Origin: Christensenella sp. UBA2853
Lineage (GTDB): Bacteria; Bacillota; Clostridia; Christensenellales; Aristaeellaceae
DNA: 64,000 bases
NCBI GenBank assembly: GCA_002350845.1
Contig: DEFL01000005.1
Location: forward strand, 165,268-229,267
Reading direction: 5' to 3'
Shown here: positions 40,126-49,948 of the stretch, in pieces
Position numbering within the stretch: position 1 is the first letter of the stretch
Layout of the letters: every line of letters begins with the position of its first letter
The notes under the pieces: generated by a model
The model's input: the letters and a program-made list of their open reading frames with translations, nothing else
What the model was told of the DNA's origin: nothing
The model's database searches: none
Made by a program: the position numbers and the translations under genes

Positions 40126-42213
40126 TTACAGGCCGAGCACCTTCCGGTATTCGTCCAGTTCCTTCTCATTGCCGTAGACAAAGTGATCCGGGAGAATCTC
40201 GCACCACTGCGGCTTGTCCACGCTGTAATCGTGGCAGGACGGGTCGTACACCTTGAGCTTCTTTTTCTTCTCAATGTACGGGTTGGGATTGGGCACGGCA
40301 GAGAGCAGCGCCTGGGTGTAGGGATGCAGCGGATGGCGGAAGAGCTCTTCGCTCTCAGCCAGTTCCACAATGCGTCCCTTGTAAATCACAGCGATGCGGT
40401 CCGAGATGAAGCGGACCACGCTCAGGTCGTGCGCGATGAAGAGGTACGTGAGGCCTCTGGTCTTCTTGAGCTCGTTGAGGAGGTTGAGCACCTGGGCGCG
40501 GATGGACACGTCCAGTGCGCTGATCGGTTCGTCCGCAACGATGAAGTCAGGCTGCATGATCAGAGCGCGGGCAATACCGATTCTCTGTCTCTGGCCGCCG
40601 GAGAATTCGTGCGGGAAGCGGCTGGAGAACTCGGGCAGCAGGCCGACTTCCTTGAGGGCCTCCTGAACCTTGTTCTCACGGTCGGCATTATCCTTGTACA
40701 TGTGATGGTTGATAATGCCTTCCGAGACAATATAGTCGACCTTGGCGCGTTCGTTGAGGGAAGCCATGGGATCCTGGAAGATCATCTGGCAGCCGCGGAT
40801 GACTTCCACGTCTTCCTGCTTGGAGATCTTTCCGCTGATCCGCTTTCCCTTGTAGAAGATTTCACCCTTGGTGGTGGGATTGATGCGGACGATCGCGCGG
40901 CCGATGGTCGTTTTGCCGGAGCCGGACTCGCCGACCAGTGCAAATGTCTCGCCCTTGTAAATGGTGAAATTGACATCGTCCACAGCCACGAACTTTCTGC
41001 GGCCGTTGCCAAACGCCACCTGCAGGTCCTTGACCTCAATGAGCGGCTCGCGGTTCGGATCCTGATGCGGATGATACAGCTTGATGTCGGAGGGCTTGCC
41101 GAAATCCGGATCCTTCAGCTTCTGGATGGCATCCGGCTGCGGGATCTGCGGTGCGCGCGGGTCCATCAGCCAGGTCTTGGCCTGGTGCGTTGTGGTGACA
41201 TCATACATCGGCGGCTCTTCGAGGAAGTCGATGTTCAGGGCGTGGCGGTTGCGGGGTGCAAACGAGTCGCCCTGGATCTTGTTGAAGAGGTTGGGCGGCG
41301 TGCCATCAATGGCCGGCAGTTTCTCACCCTTGACGCCCAGCTGCGGCAGGGCGCTCAGGAGAGCCCAGGTGTAGGGATGATGCGGATCAAAGAAGATTTC
41401 ATTGGCAAGACCGGTCTCAATGATCTGTCCTGCGTACATGACCGCTACACGGTCAGCCACATTGGCCACAACACCCAGGTCATGGGTGATATAAATGATG
41501 GTCATGTGGTTTTCACGCTGCAGGGTCTTGATGAGTTCCAGGATCTGTGCCTGAATCGTCACGTCCAGAGCAGTGGTCGGTTCGTCGCAGATCAGGATCT
41601 GCGGCTTGCAGGCCACGGCGATAGCGATGACAGCTCTCTGGCGCATGCCGCCGGAGAATTCATGCGGATACTGGCCATAGCGCACTTCCGGGTTCGGGAT
41701 GCCGACGCTCGCAAGCAGGCGGATGGTTTCTTCCTTGGCAGCCTTGCCCCTCAGGCCCTGATGCAGTTCGACCGCTTCACGGATCTGCAATCCGACCTTT
41801 TTCAGGGGGTTCAGGCTGGTCATGGGGTCCTGTGTCACCATGGCAATCTTCTTGCCGCGGATCTTCTGCCATTCCCGTTCGGTCTTGAGCTTGGTCAGGT
41901 CAAGCCCGTCGTACATGATGGAGCCGTTTGTGATCTGTCCGTTCTTGTCGAGCATGCCCACAAAGAGCTTGGTGAACACGCTCTTGCCGGAACCGGACTC
42001 ACCCACAATCGCGAGGGTCTCCCCTTCATAGAGGTCCAGGGAGCAGCCGCGGATAGCCTTCAGCTTCTGGCCGCGGAGCGTGAACTCGACCTGAACATCC
42101 TGTGCTGACAGGATCGGGGAAGAGGAAAGAATCTGATCGTTGATTTTCTCAAACTGCAATGCGGCTTCGGAGTTCTCACTGCCATATTTGCTGGAAATGA
42201 TTTTTTCACTCAT
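40126..42213 (-). CDS. oppD/oppF: Oligopeptide ABC transporter ATP-binding protein, fused OppD-OppF
   Basis: 695 residues holding two complete ABC ATPases. Domain 1 (~35-300, OppD-like): Walker A GESGSGKS, signature FSGGMRQR, Walker B ILICDEPTTALD. Domain 2 (~385-690, OppF-like): GESGSGKTT, FSGGQRQR, FIVADEPISALD. Each ends with the oligopeptide-specific HPYTWALL/HPYTQALL motif. The linker is ~70 residues. Fused DF proteins occur in some bacteria; here the heterodimer is made as one chain. 15 nt after oppC. Confidence 0.94.
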   Translation of the reverse strand: MSEKIISSKYGSENSEAALQFEKINDQILSSSPILSAQDVQVEFTLRGQKLKAIRGCSLDLYEGETLAIVGESGSGKSVFTKLFVGMLDKNGQITNGSIMYDGLDLTKLKTEREWQKIRGKKIAMVTQDPMTSLNPLKKVGLQIREAVELHQGLRGKAAKEETIRLLASVGIPNPEVRYGQYPHEFSGGMRQRAVIAIAVACKPQILICDEPTTALDVTIQAQILELIKTLQRENHMTIIYITHDLGVVANVADRVAVMYAGQIIETGLANEIFFDPHHPYTWALLSALPQLGVKGEKLPAIDGTPPNLFNKIQGDSFAPRNRHALNIDFLEEPPMYDVTTTHQAKTWLMDPRAPQIPQPDAIQKLKDPDFGKPSDIKLYHPHQDPNREPLIEVKDLQVAFGNGRRKFVAVDDVNFTIYKGETFALVGESGSGKTTIGRAIVRINPTTKGEIFYKGKRISGKISKQEDVEVIRGCQMIFQDPMASLNERAKVDYIVSEGIINHHMYKDNADRENKVQEALKEVGLLPEFSSRFPHEFSGGQRQRIGIARALIMQPDFIVADEPISALDVSIRAQVLNLLNELKKTRGLTYLFIAHDLSVVRFISDRIAVIYKGRIVELAESEELFRHPLHPYTQALLSAVPNPNPYIEKKKKLKVYDPSCHDYSVDKPQWCEILPDHFVYGNEKELDEYRKVLGL

Positions 42214-42228
42214 TCGTTCGTCACCGCC

Positions 42229-43290
42229 TTACATATGGTTGCGGGGATCGCACGCATCAGAGAACGCATTGCCCGCCAGATAGAAGGTGATGGTGATGAC
42301 AGACACAATCACCGCAGGGAAAATCAGCATATAGGGATACTGCATGAACAGACTGCGCGCATTTCTCAGCAGGATGCCCAGAGAAGGCGTTTCCACGCTG
42401 ATCAGGCCCAGATAGGCCAGCGTCGTTTCAAAGGCGATGGTACCCGGGATGGCCAGTGCAAGGCGCAGCACCACAACGCTGATCAGGTACGGGAAAATGT
42501 TCCGGTACAGGGTTCTCCAGAGTCCCGTGCCCAGGCAGCGGGAAGCGAGGTTGTACTCGCGGTCGCGGTACATGAAGACCAGGTTGCGGATATTTCTCGC
42601 CGTGCCCAGCCAGCCGAAGAGGATCAGGGCGCCGCCGATAATCAGGTAGGACTTGCCGACCATAAGCGCGATCAGCGTCATGTAGATGATGGTCGGGATA
42701 TTGTCGATCAGGTTGTAGATCTCAGTGATGACACGGTCCAGGGCACGCACATAGCCCCAGAGCAGTCCGATCACGGTACCCAGAATGATCTGGCCGGCGG
42801 AAACGCAGATAGCCAGAATAATACTGAGTCTCGTCGCATACCACACCTGGCACCAGTAGTCAGCACCCAGGGAGTCCGTTCCGAACCAATAGGTGCTGTT
42901 CGGGCTGATGAAGGCCAGCTTGGTGTCATAGTGGAGGGTGTTGACGTCAAACTTGCTGATCATAGGAGAAATGAACGTGAAGATGAAGAGCAGCATGAAG
43001 ATGATGAGCATCACGACGGCGCTCTTCTTTTTCAGGAAGTTCTGCCACACGCTCTTCCAGTAACTGTACTGGCTGTAGCCTGTGCGCTCAGCTTCCTGAT
43101 AGTTGTACTCTGCCGGGGCAAACAGCTGCTTTTCCGGCATGGAGGAACGCCGGTTGATATACGGACGACCTTTTTCATAGGTGTGTTCCGTCGTATCCAC
43201 GGCTGTCTCTTTCACTTCAGCCATGACGACATCACGGGAGTCATTCTCGGTATTAATGCCCTTCAGGACGATTTTCTTTTTGTTGTCCAT
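42229..43290 (-). CDS. oppC: Oligopeptide ABC transporter permease OppC
   Basis: 353 residues: a ~90-residue cytoplasmic N-terminal extension (polar, with YNYQEAERTGYSQYSYWKSV just before the first helix), then six helices and the DppC/OppC motif STYWFGTDSLGADYWCQVWYAT, and an EAA-like loop (ASRCLGTGLWRTLYRNIFP). One base separates it from oppB. Confidence 0.93.
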   Translation of the reverse strand: MDNKKKIVLKGINTENDSRDVVMAEVKETAVDTTEHTYEKGRPYINRRSSMPEKQLFAPAEYNYQEAERTGYSQYSYWKSVWQNFLKKKSAVVMLIIFMLLFIFTFISPMISKFDVNTLHYDTKLAFISPNSTYWFGTDSLGADYWCQVWYATRLSIILAICVSAGQIILGTVIGLLWGYVRALDRVITEIYNLIDNIPTIIYMTLIALMVGKSYLIIGGALILFGWLGTARNIRNLVFMYRDREYNLASRCLGTGLWRTLYRNIFPYLISVVVLRLALAIPGTIAFETTLAYLGLISVETPSLGILLRNARSLFMQYPYMLIFPAVIVSVITITFYLAGNAFSDACDPRNHM

Positions 43291-43291
43291 A

Positions 43292-44704
43292 TCAGCGCGT
43301 GCCTCCCTTTTTGGTCAGACTGATTCTGGGATCAAGGATGCCCATCAGCAGGTCGCCGATGAAGACGCCCAGGATACCCAGGGTGGCGTAGAAGAGAACA
43401 ATGGCCTGCACCAGGTTCGTGTCATATCTGGAGATGGCCTGGGTCAGTAGCGGTCCCATGCCGGGCACTGAGAAGAAGCTCTCGGCGAGGAGGGAGCCGC
43501 CAACGGTGAGAAGAATATTGTAAGGCAGGTACTGCGCCAGGGGCAGGAAGGCATTCTTCATCACATGGCGGAACATGACCTGGGTCGTGGTAAAGCCCTT
43601 GAGCTGTGCGAGGCGGATGTAATCCTTGTTGAGTTCATCCACCATATAGCGGCGCATCCAGAGCATATAGTTCGCTGTGGAGGCCGTGGAAAGGCACAGA
43701 ATCGGCGGAATGGCCGAAGTCACAGGGGTCGCACTGCGGAAGGTCATGGGCAGGTTGAACAGGTGTGCGCACAGGTACATGATCAGCGTATAGCTGACCA
43801 GGTGCGGCACTGCATTGATAAAGATCGTATAACCGGTGCACACATTGTCCAGAAGACCGCCCTTGTATCTTGCCTGCAGAATGCCCAGCACCACGCCCAA
43901 GACCAGTGCAAGCGCCAGGGAGCACAGGCCGATCCGCATGGAAATCGGGAACTTGTCGGAAATGATTTCAATGACCGACACACCGTGGCGGATACGGTAG
44001 GACTCACCCAGGCTGAAGGTGAAACTGTAGTTGGAAGGCACGAGATGATTCAGGATATTCTTGAATCCGGTCGCATTGACTTCCAGATCCACACCGCTGA
44101 GAAGCTCGGACATCTTGCTGCGCAGCGTCGTATCCAGTTCATCCCGAAGCTGACCCGCCTGCTCTTCACCGATGGCTTTCTTGGCATCCTTGAACAGGGT
44201 GCCCAGCGCTTTGCTGGAGAGGTTGGACGCAAGCTGTTCGGCGACCCAGGCACCGTCCGTGCCGTTCTCACCCTGCAGTGCGCTGTCAATCTGCTTGGAG
44301 ATGATATTGTCGGTCAGGATCTTGTTGTTGATCTTGTCGATCTCTTTGGCGGCGGCCTCCGCATCGGTGTAGTACTTGTTGATCGCACCCTCCACCGCCG
44401 AATGCACGCCTTCCCCGACGCCGCTGTGAAGCTGTGTATTAATCAATGCCTGCTGTTTGGTGGCATAGATATAATCCACTTTAAACATGTTCTGGAAGAA
44501 ATGCTGCAGCTGGACCAGAGGCGGATCAAGCAGGCCTGCTGCTTCCAGCTTGCTCTGCTTCTGGGACTCGGTCAGCTTGATCAGTTCATCCTCGGTAAAG
44601 AAATAGTCTGTGGGCATCATACGCATGAGCAGGAACACGACACTCACAATGATCAGGACCGTCAATACCGACTGAAGCAGTCGTTTCAGAATATACTTTA
44701 GCAT
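43292..44704 (-). CDS. oppB: Oligopeptide ABC transporter permease OppB with large extracytoplasmic insert
   Basis: 470 residues versus about 310-340 in the family. Helix 1 (MLKYILKRLLQSVLTVLIIVS) is normal. Residues ~33-240 then form a mostly helical, charged extracytoplasmic region (AAAKEIDKINNKIL.., KDAKKAIGEEQAGQLRDELD). The permease core follows with the EAA loop DYIRLAQLKGFTTTQVMFRHVMKNA and the LAESFFSVPGMGPL motif. The insert may shape docking of the large OppA. Confidence 0.93.
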   Translation of the reverse strand: MLKYILKRLLQSVLTVLIIVSVVFLLMRMMPTDYFFTEDELIKLTESQKQSKLEAAGLLDPPLVQLQHFFQNMFKVDYIYATKQQALINTQLHSGVGEGVHSAVEGAINKYYTDAEAAAKEIDKINNKILTDNIISKQIDSALQGENGTDGAWVAEQLASNLSSKALGTLFKDAKKAIGEEQAGQLRDELDTTLRSKMSELLSGVDLEVNATGFKNILNHLVPSNYSFTFSLGESYRIRHGVSVIEIISDKFPISMRIGLCSLALALVLGVVLGILQARYKGGLLDNVCTGYTIFINAVPHLVSYTLIMYLCAHLFNLPMTFRSATPVTSAIPPILCLSTASTANYMLWMRRYMVDELNKDYIRLAQLKGFTTTQVMFRHVMKNAFLPLAQYLPYNILLTVGGSLLAESFFSVPGMGPLLTQAISRYDTNLVQAIVLFYATLGILGVFIGDLLMGILDPRISLTKKGGTR

Positions 44705-44731
44705 CTCAGCGACCCCTTTTTGCTCAACTGC

Positions 44732-44846
44732 CAGTCCTCAACCTTTCTGCGGAAACCCGGACAAGGGTTGAGGACTGACAGTTTCTGAAAGTGATAAGGC
44801 AGACAACTTCCCTTTAAGGTCAGTCTCTCGGGGAAGCTGTCTGCCT
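44732..44846 (-). repeat. Two strong stem-loops between oppA and oppB
   Basis: Hairpin 1 (44797-44846) pairs AGGCAGACA and CTTCCC with GGGAAG and TGTCTGCCT around one mismatch. Hairpin 2 (44732-44777) has a perfect 12-bp stem CAGTCCTCAACC/GGTTGAGGACTG. Neither has a T run, so they more likely protect the oppA mRNA 3' end or dampen downstream expression than terminate. Confidence 0.6.
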
Positions 44847-44882
44847 CTCAGTTTACCAAATGGAATCCCGAATCACAGAAGC

Positions 44883-46784
44883 TTACTCAGCTGCGTTGTA
44901 AGCGGCCTTGATGGCATCATATTCTTCGGTGGTGTACATTTCAGTCTTGGTCTCCCAATTCTCATAACGATAGGTGGAGATACCATAGGCTGCATAGCAC
45001 TTGGTGTAGTCATTGACCTTGGTCAGCTGCCAGCTGATGTCAATGTAGCACGGAATGGCCAGAGCATGCTGTACGAAGTAGGCTTCGCTCTTGGCGAATG
45101 CATCCAGACGTGCATCATAGTCGTCCACGATCGTGCGGGCTTCAGCCACCATGTTGGTGAACTCTTTGTAGGTAGCGATCAGGTCTTCGTCCTTGGAAGA
45201 ATTGATGTTGGAGTACTCGATGGAGTAGTAGGCATTGTCTTCACCGTAGGTTTCCTGGCCAACGAAGTTGACAGGATCGCCGAAGTCAGCGCCCCAGCCA
45301 TTGATGTAGAAGGAAGCGAGGTGCGGAGCACGGACTTCATTCTTCAGGGAGGAGACATAGGTCTTGATCTGGAAGTTGATATAGTCAGCACCCAGGCACT
45401 CTTCGAAGGTCTGCTTGAGAACCTTGGCGGTTTCAGCAGCAACCGTGGAAGAACCGGAGATGAAGTAGTTGACTTCGACAGGGAAGGTGACGCCTTCAGC
45501 GGTCAGCTCTTCGATAGCCTGAGCCTTGTACTTGGCAGCCAGTTCAGGATCGCAGCGGGTGTATTCGGTGTCGGAGTACTTCACGCCCACGAGGTCATTG
45601 ACCAGGGTGGCATAGTCAACGCCCTTGCTGTTCACAGCAACGCCGGTGCCGGTGTAGCCGTAGTTGGCGCAGACATAGGGATGGATGAAGTTGGTGCGCT
45701 CGAGGTAAGCAGTCAGGTCGAGGCCATAGTACCAGGACAGACGGAAAGCTTCGTTGGCAACAGCGGTGTTCCAGTTGGTGTCCGGAGTGCCGTCTTCTTC
45801 CCACACGTCATAGTTGAGGTGCATCTGATAGGAGTACTTGGTCGGGCGGGCTTCCACGAGATACTTGTAGTAGGGATTCTCAGGATCGTTGTAGATCGTG
45901 CTCAGAGCAGACTGGGAAAGAGCAACGCGGTCAAGCTGGCCGGCGTCGAACAGTTCCTTGGCCTTGTCCACAGACTCAACCATGGTGATGACGACTTCGT
46001 CAAACAGCTTGCTGTTTTCGTTCCAGTACAGGGGGTTCTTGGTGAGGATCTTTTCAGAACCCTCATTGTAGGTGGTCACGGTGTAGGGACCGGAATACCA
46101 CATCTTGTCGGGGGTCAGAGCACGGGTGCCTTCGACGCCCAGTTCATCGATCATGCCCTGGGGAATCGGATACAGGCAGGCGTAGGTGGCCACGGAGTCA
46201 AAGTAAGGAGTGGAGTCCTTGCAGGTGTACACGATGGTGTACTCGTCGGGGGTGGCGATGCCAACCGTCTCGAGGAACTTGCCGTCATAGGTCAGAGCAG
46301 CAGCTTCTTCAGGATTGGTTTCGGCCAGGGTCTTGGTGTACTCATAGTACTCTTCAGCACCCTTGAGGGTTTCGAAAGCCATGGAGGTGTTGGTGGCTTC
46401 GTTCTTGGCATAGTTGAGGGTCCATTCCAGACCGGTCAGCCAGTCTTCAGCCACAACGTCGCCCTTGTACTCGCCGTTGGCATCGACCCAGACCATGCCT
46501 TCACGGAGATGGAAGGTCCACACGACGGACTTGTCATCATGCTCCCAGCTTTCGGCAGCAAGAGGAACCAGCGCGCCGGTATGGTCATTGTAGACGAGAC
46601 CGTCAAGGCAGTTGTTCAGGACGTTCAGTTCCTTGGCGCCCTGGGACATCTGGATGAGCCAGTATTCCATTTCGTTGGTGGTGGTCTGATAGTCATGATA
46701 CACTTTCAGCTCTTCGGCGGTGGAGAAGCTGACGCAGCCGAGGGCCAGAGCGATGACCAGAACCAGTGACAGGATCTTTTTCAT
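44883..46784 (-). CDS. oppA: Oligopeptide ABC transporter substrate-binding protein
   Basis: 633 residues of the SBP_bac_5 family. The signal peptide MKKILSLVLVIALALGC-VSFSTA is either a poor lipobox (ALGC) or a signal peptidase I site after STA. The mature part shows the family pattern (LKVYHDYQTT, GLVYNDHTGALVPLAAESWEHDDKSVVWTF, DWLTGLEW). First gene of the opp operon, AGGAGG ribosome site, and followed by strong hairpins that fit high expression relative to the permeases. Confidence 0.93.
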   Translation of the reverse strand: MKKILSLVLVIALALGCVSFSTAEELKVYHDYQTTTNEMEYWLIQMSQGAKELNVLNNCLDGLVYNDHTGALVPLAAESWEHDDKSVVWTFHLREGMVWVDANGEYKGDVVAEDWLTGLEWTLNYAKNEATNTSMAFETLKGAEEYYEYTKTLAETNPEEAAALTYDGKFLETVGIATPDEYTIVYTCKDSTPYFDSVATYACLYPIPQGMIDELGVEGTRALTPDKMWYSGPYTVTTYNEGSEKILTKNPLYWNENSKLFDEVVITMVESVDKAKELFDAGQLDRVALSQSALSTIYNDPENPYYKYLVEARPTKYSYQMHLNYDVWEEDGTPDTNWNTAVANEAFRLSWYYGLDLTAYLERTNFIHPYVCANYGYTGTGVAVNSKGVDYATLVNDLVGVKYSDTEYTRCDPELAAKYKAQAIEELTAEGVTFPVEVNYFISGSSTVAAETAKVLKQTFEECLGADYINFQIKTYVSSLKNEVRAPHLASFYINGWGADFGDPVNFVGQETYGEDNAYYSIEYSNINSSKDEDLIATYKEFTNMVAEARTIVDDYDARLDAFAKSEAYFVQHALAIPCYIDISWQLTKVNDYTKCYAAYGISTYRYENWETKTEMYTTEEYDAIKAAYNAAE

Positions 46785-46854
46785 ACTATTTCCTCCTAGA
46801 AATAATACTAATGAACCAGGTCGACCTGCATCACACCCGATTCATTTTTTTCGT

Positions 46855-46883
46855 ATTGTAGCGGGATGTAAATATTTTGTCAA
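46855..46883 (-). promoter_or_regulatory. opp operon promoter
   Basis: TTGACA (46878-46883), 17 bp, TACAAT (46855-46860), about 70 bp before the oppA ATG; AT-rich sequence lies upstream. Confidence 0.82.
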
Positions 46884-46889
46884 TATTTC

Positions 46890-47290
46890 ATGCAGAATTT
46901 CAGGCAAAAAGACAAAATAAAAGCAAAAAATGAACTTTGCAAATCAAAAAAATTCATTTTCATGTTCGTTTTCGCATAAAGCGGCTGTTTTAATGCAGTT
47001 TACCTGTGAAAAACCCTCCGGCCGTCACAGAGCCCGCATATGAGCGCGCGTTGTTTCAGTCCTTCCCTGCCCGGGTTCTGGCCTCCTCGTCGTCTTCTTT
47101 CATCCCCTGTCTTCCCTTGACAAAGACCGCGGCGACGGATACCATTTCTGTATTCAATGACATATGCATTTCTGAATGCGCAGGCTGTCCGTTTTTTTGC
47201 TGTGCACTGTTTTTTGGAATGAAACATGCATTTGCCCCTGTGCGTGAAAAGTTTTTTCTGTGCATGGGATTGTTTTTGTTTCATAGAACG
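46890..47290. other. Intergenic region between opp and the secreted-protein genes
   Basis: About 400 bp with short A/T tracts at its left end. Open frames here lack ribosome sites and coding character. No gene or structured RNA was recognised. Confidence 0.4.
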
Positions 47291-47291
47291 T

Positions 47292-47297
47292 TATAAT
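47292..47297 (+). promoter_or_regulatory. -10 element for the secreted-protein gene at 47394
   Basis: TATAAT preceded 16 bp upstream by TTGTTT, about 97 bp before the start codon. Confidence 0.5.
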
Positions 47298-47393
47298 TTT
47301 GTATCCACTCTTCTGCATGCATGCTGAAGTCCTTCGGGGATAAGAACACCTCTGTGTGTTTTTTACCATATATAAATAAGAAGGGATGAAACT

Positions 47394-48197
47394 ATGAAAA
47401 CCTTCGGAAAACTGCTTCTCGTCACACTCCTCATTGCAGCGCTTTTCTCCTGTGCTGCCCTGGCCGAGGATACAGAGGACACAGACTATGCCGAACTGAA
47501 TCCGGATAGTCTGGTCTATGACAGCAACTGGGTATCGGACGATACCATGATTCATTCCTATTGTGAAGACGGCGGCTTCAAAGTCACCGTGATCCGCACG
47601 GCCACACTCAACGAGCGCATCACATGGGAGTACTCTCCCCTCTTTGATGCTGACACCAGGACGCTTGTCGACGATATGTTCGGCAGCAAAACCGTTGAAA
47701 CCCTGGACGATTACGGCAACGTACTGAGCTCGAATACCGAGTACGAGGACGGCTCCGCTGTCTTCTCTCTGGACGCAGAAGGCCGCCTGCTCTGGGCAGA
47801 CGCCAAGGAAGACGCCGGTAAAGGTGTGACCTATGAAAAGATCGGCCGTTTTGAGGGGCACTATCAGTGCGACCGTGCTGAAATCGAAATCTCATGGGAC
47901 GACGATCATTACGGCGTGTACATCCAGTGGGGCGACAGCGCGTCTGTCACGTATGACTGGATCATGACCGGCATATATAATCAGGACAAAGATACGCTCG
48001 AGGCCCTGGGCATGGAAAGCCGCACCGAGTATGATGCAAACGGTGAAGTCGTCTCCGTGGAAGATCTCAACGAAGAAGGCTGCAGTGCCGTGTTCTCCTT
48101 CAATGAGGACGGCGGCCTCCTCTGGACGGGCACGGAAGGTGCGGACACCGAAGGCATGGTCTTTATGCCCTATGATCCCGACCTGATCACTGACTGA
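47394..48197 (+). CDS. Exported acidic protein with an internal repeat, unknown function
   Basis: 267 residues; signal peptide MKTFGKLLLVTLLIAALFSCAALA with cleavage before EDTED. The mature part is acidic and has two related segments ending SAVFSLDAEGRLLWADAKEDAGK and SAVFSFNEDGGLLWTGTEGADTE, suggesting a duplicated beta-rich unit like those in YD/RHS-type proteins. No enzyme motif. AAGGG precedes the ATG. Confidence 0.75.
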   Translation: MKTFGKLLLVTLLIAALFSCAALAEDTEDTDYAELNPDSLVYDSNWVSDDTMIHSYCEDGGFKVTVIRTATLNERITWEYSPLFDADTRTLVDDMFGSKTVETLDDYGNVLSSNTEYEDGSAVFSLDAEGRLLWADAKEDAGKGVTYEKIGRFEGHYQCDRAEIEISWDDDHYGVYIQWGDSASVTYDWIMTGIYNQDKDTLEALGMESRTEYDANGEVVSVEDLNEEGCSAVFSFNEDGGLLWTGTEGADTEGMVFMPYDPDLITD

Positions 48198-48279
48198 TTC
48201 CGTATTTCCATATCCCATGCATTCAGATGAAACCTGACCGGTTATATTTGATAATAGAAATGAAAAGGAGCTTTTTGTT

Positions 48280-48900
48280 ATGAGCAAGCGTATCATTTCC
48301 CTTTTGCTCGCGGTCATGATGGCAGCCACACTCTTCATCTCCCTGGCCCAGGCTGACGGATGGACCATGTATGTTTATACCGACAACGGCCGCACGCTCA
48401 ACGTGCGCAGTGATCCCATGGGCGGCAAGAACGTCATCGGCCGTCTGAATTACGGTTCCGCAGTCAGCGTCCGCATGACCATGGCCAGCGGCTGGACCGT
48501 CATTGACTATGCTGCCGGTGAGGGCGGCGTCGGCTATGTTCAGAGCCGTTTCCTGGTCTCCAGCAAACCGGCCCCGAAAGCGCCGGCCCCTGTTCCGACC
48601 AAGTCCAAGACCGTCACACCCAGCACCCCCGCTGCTTCTTCGGGGCTGTTCGAGTCCATGAATGCGGAATTCCGTTCCGCCGTGAGAGTCTCCCCCTATA
48701 CCGTGATCTCCCGTCCTTCCCGCGCTTCCGGCTGGGTGAATCTGCGCTGGGCTCCTTCCACTGAGGCAGAACGCATCGCGACCTGCCCGCAGGGCAAAGA
48801 ACTGACCGTCATTGCCCAGACCAACAGCTGGTATCAGGTGCAGGATCCCCAGACCGGTATGATCGGTTTCATCATGCAAAAATTCGTCTACCGCAAGTAA
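48280..48900 (+). CDS. Exported protein with two bacterial SH3 domains
   Basis: 206 residues; signal peptide ending SLAQA before DGWTMYVYTD. SH3b 1 (residues ~30-92) has LNVRSDPMGGKNVIGRL and GWTVIDYA. A Pro/Lys/Thr linker (~93-118) follows, then SH3b 2 (~130-205) with VNLRWAPSTEAERIA and WYQVQDPQTGMIGFI. Such domains bind peptidoglycan; a wall-associated role is probable. No catalytic domain is attached. AAAGGAG ribosome site. Confidence 0.85.
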   Translation: MSKRIISLLLAVMMAATLFISLAQADGWTMYVYTDNGRTLNVRSDPMGGKNVIGRLNYGSAVSVRMTMASGWTVIDYAAGEGGVGYVQSRFLVSSKPAPKAPAPVPTKSKTVTPSTPAASSGLFESMNAEFRSAVRVSPYTVISRPSRASGWVNLRWAPSTEAERIATCPQGKELTVIAQTNSWYQVQDPQTGMIGFIMQKFVYRK

Positions 48901-48960
48901 GTCTGCATTCCGTGCAGCCCCGGCGGATAACCCTATTTTATATAAAGGAAGGAAATATCC

Positions 48961-49845
48961 ATGAAAAAACTAACTGCCATCGCACTGTGCATGGTGCTCA
49001 TGCTCGCGTGCACTGCTGTTTTCGCCGAGTCACAGGAACAGCAGACCGGTGTATATACCATCTATAACGTAACCGGTGAAAACGTAGCCTGGATTGAACT
49101 GCTCGACAATGTCACCGGCGATTCCACGAAAGTCGATTTTCCGGATGGCCTTGCCAACGGTGCATCTGTTCAGATGACCAAATCCATTCCCGCCTCTGAA
49201 GACGGAAACCGTCGTCTGACCCTGAGCTTTGAAACCGAAAGCGGCTATGCGGGCACCTTTGCCACTCTGTCCATTGAGGAAGCCCCGATCTCCCTGCTCG
49301 CCCAGGATGCGCTGAGCGGTGCCACGCAGATCAGCTTCACCAAGCCTGAAGCCACTGAAAAAGAGACGATCGGCAAGGTCAGCCTCAACGGCGCTTTCAC
49401 CCTGCAGGGCAAACTCCCTGAGGGCTTCAAGGTTCAGGACCTCACGCCCGAAGAGCTCAAAGACAGTGCACATTTCTCCATGATCCACAGCGACGACACC
49501 ACCAAACCCTTCATGTATCTCTCCATCGGCCTCAATGAGCTGCTCACCGAAGTCGATCGCCTGAACGATCTTGATGAAGCCGCTCTCGCTCAGATCGAGC
49601 AGACCTTCACCGAGGATGACAACGTGGTCATCTCCTATACTGAAACCGCTCACGGCACCAAGCTGATGAAGGTCCAGGAAGCAGATGCGGCAGTGAATTA
49701 CGTCGATTTCTACACCATTTACAAAGGTTATGAAATCGAGTTTGTCCTGATCAAGGGCGAGGAAGGCACAGAGTCTCTGAGCGACACCGAGATTCAGATG
49801 GCTGTCGATTTCCTCAGCGACCTGGATTTTGTCGCTGCTGAGTAA
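48961..49845 (+). CDS. Exported protein of unknown function
   Basis: 294 residues; signal peptide MKKLTAIALCMVLMLACTAVFA then ESQEQQ. The N-terminal half is a predicted beta-sandwich (VYTIYNVTGENVAWIELLDN.., FATLSIEEAP). The C-terminal half (~125-294) looks like a second domain with alternating strands and helices (LNGAFTLQGKLPEGFKV, MAVDFLSDLDF). No family recognised. GGAAGG ribosome site; probably co-transcribed with the SH3 gene. Confidence 0.75.
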   Translation: MKKLTAIALCMVLMLACTAVFAESQEQQTGVYTIYNVTGENVAWIELLDNVTGDSTKVDFPDGLANGASVQMTKSIPASEDGNRRLTLSFETESGYAGTFATLSIEEAPISLLAQDALSGATQISFTKPEATEKETIGKVSLNGAFTLQGKLPEGFKVQDLTPEELKDSAHFSMIHSDDTTKPFMYLSIGLNELLTEVDRLNDLDEAALAQIEQTFTEDDNVVISYTETAHGTKLMKVQEADAAVNYVDFYTIYKGYEIEFVLIKGEEGTESLSDTEIQMAVDFLSDLDFVAAE

Positions 49846-49852
49846 GCGTTCC

Positions 49853-49895
49853 AGAAAGACAGAGCATGCTCATGTATGCTCCGTCTTTCTTTTTT
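49853..49895 (+). terminator. Terminator after the exported protein gene
   Basis: AGAAAGAC and GAGCAT pair with ATGCTC and GTCTTTCT around a short loop, followed by T5. Confidence 0.85.
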
Positions 49896-49948
49896 CCTCT
49901 GATGCACAGACTGCTACCGTTTGACCCGGGCAGCAGAAAGGATCCATT

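Noticed and set aside
47006..47296. Possible small gene between opp and the exported-protein genes
   Set aside because: No Shine-Dalgarno site, low-complexity composition and no recognisable motif.
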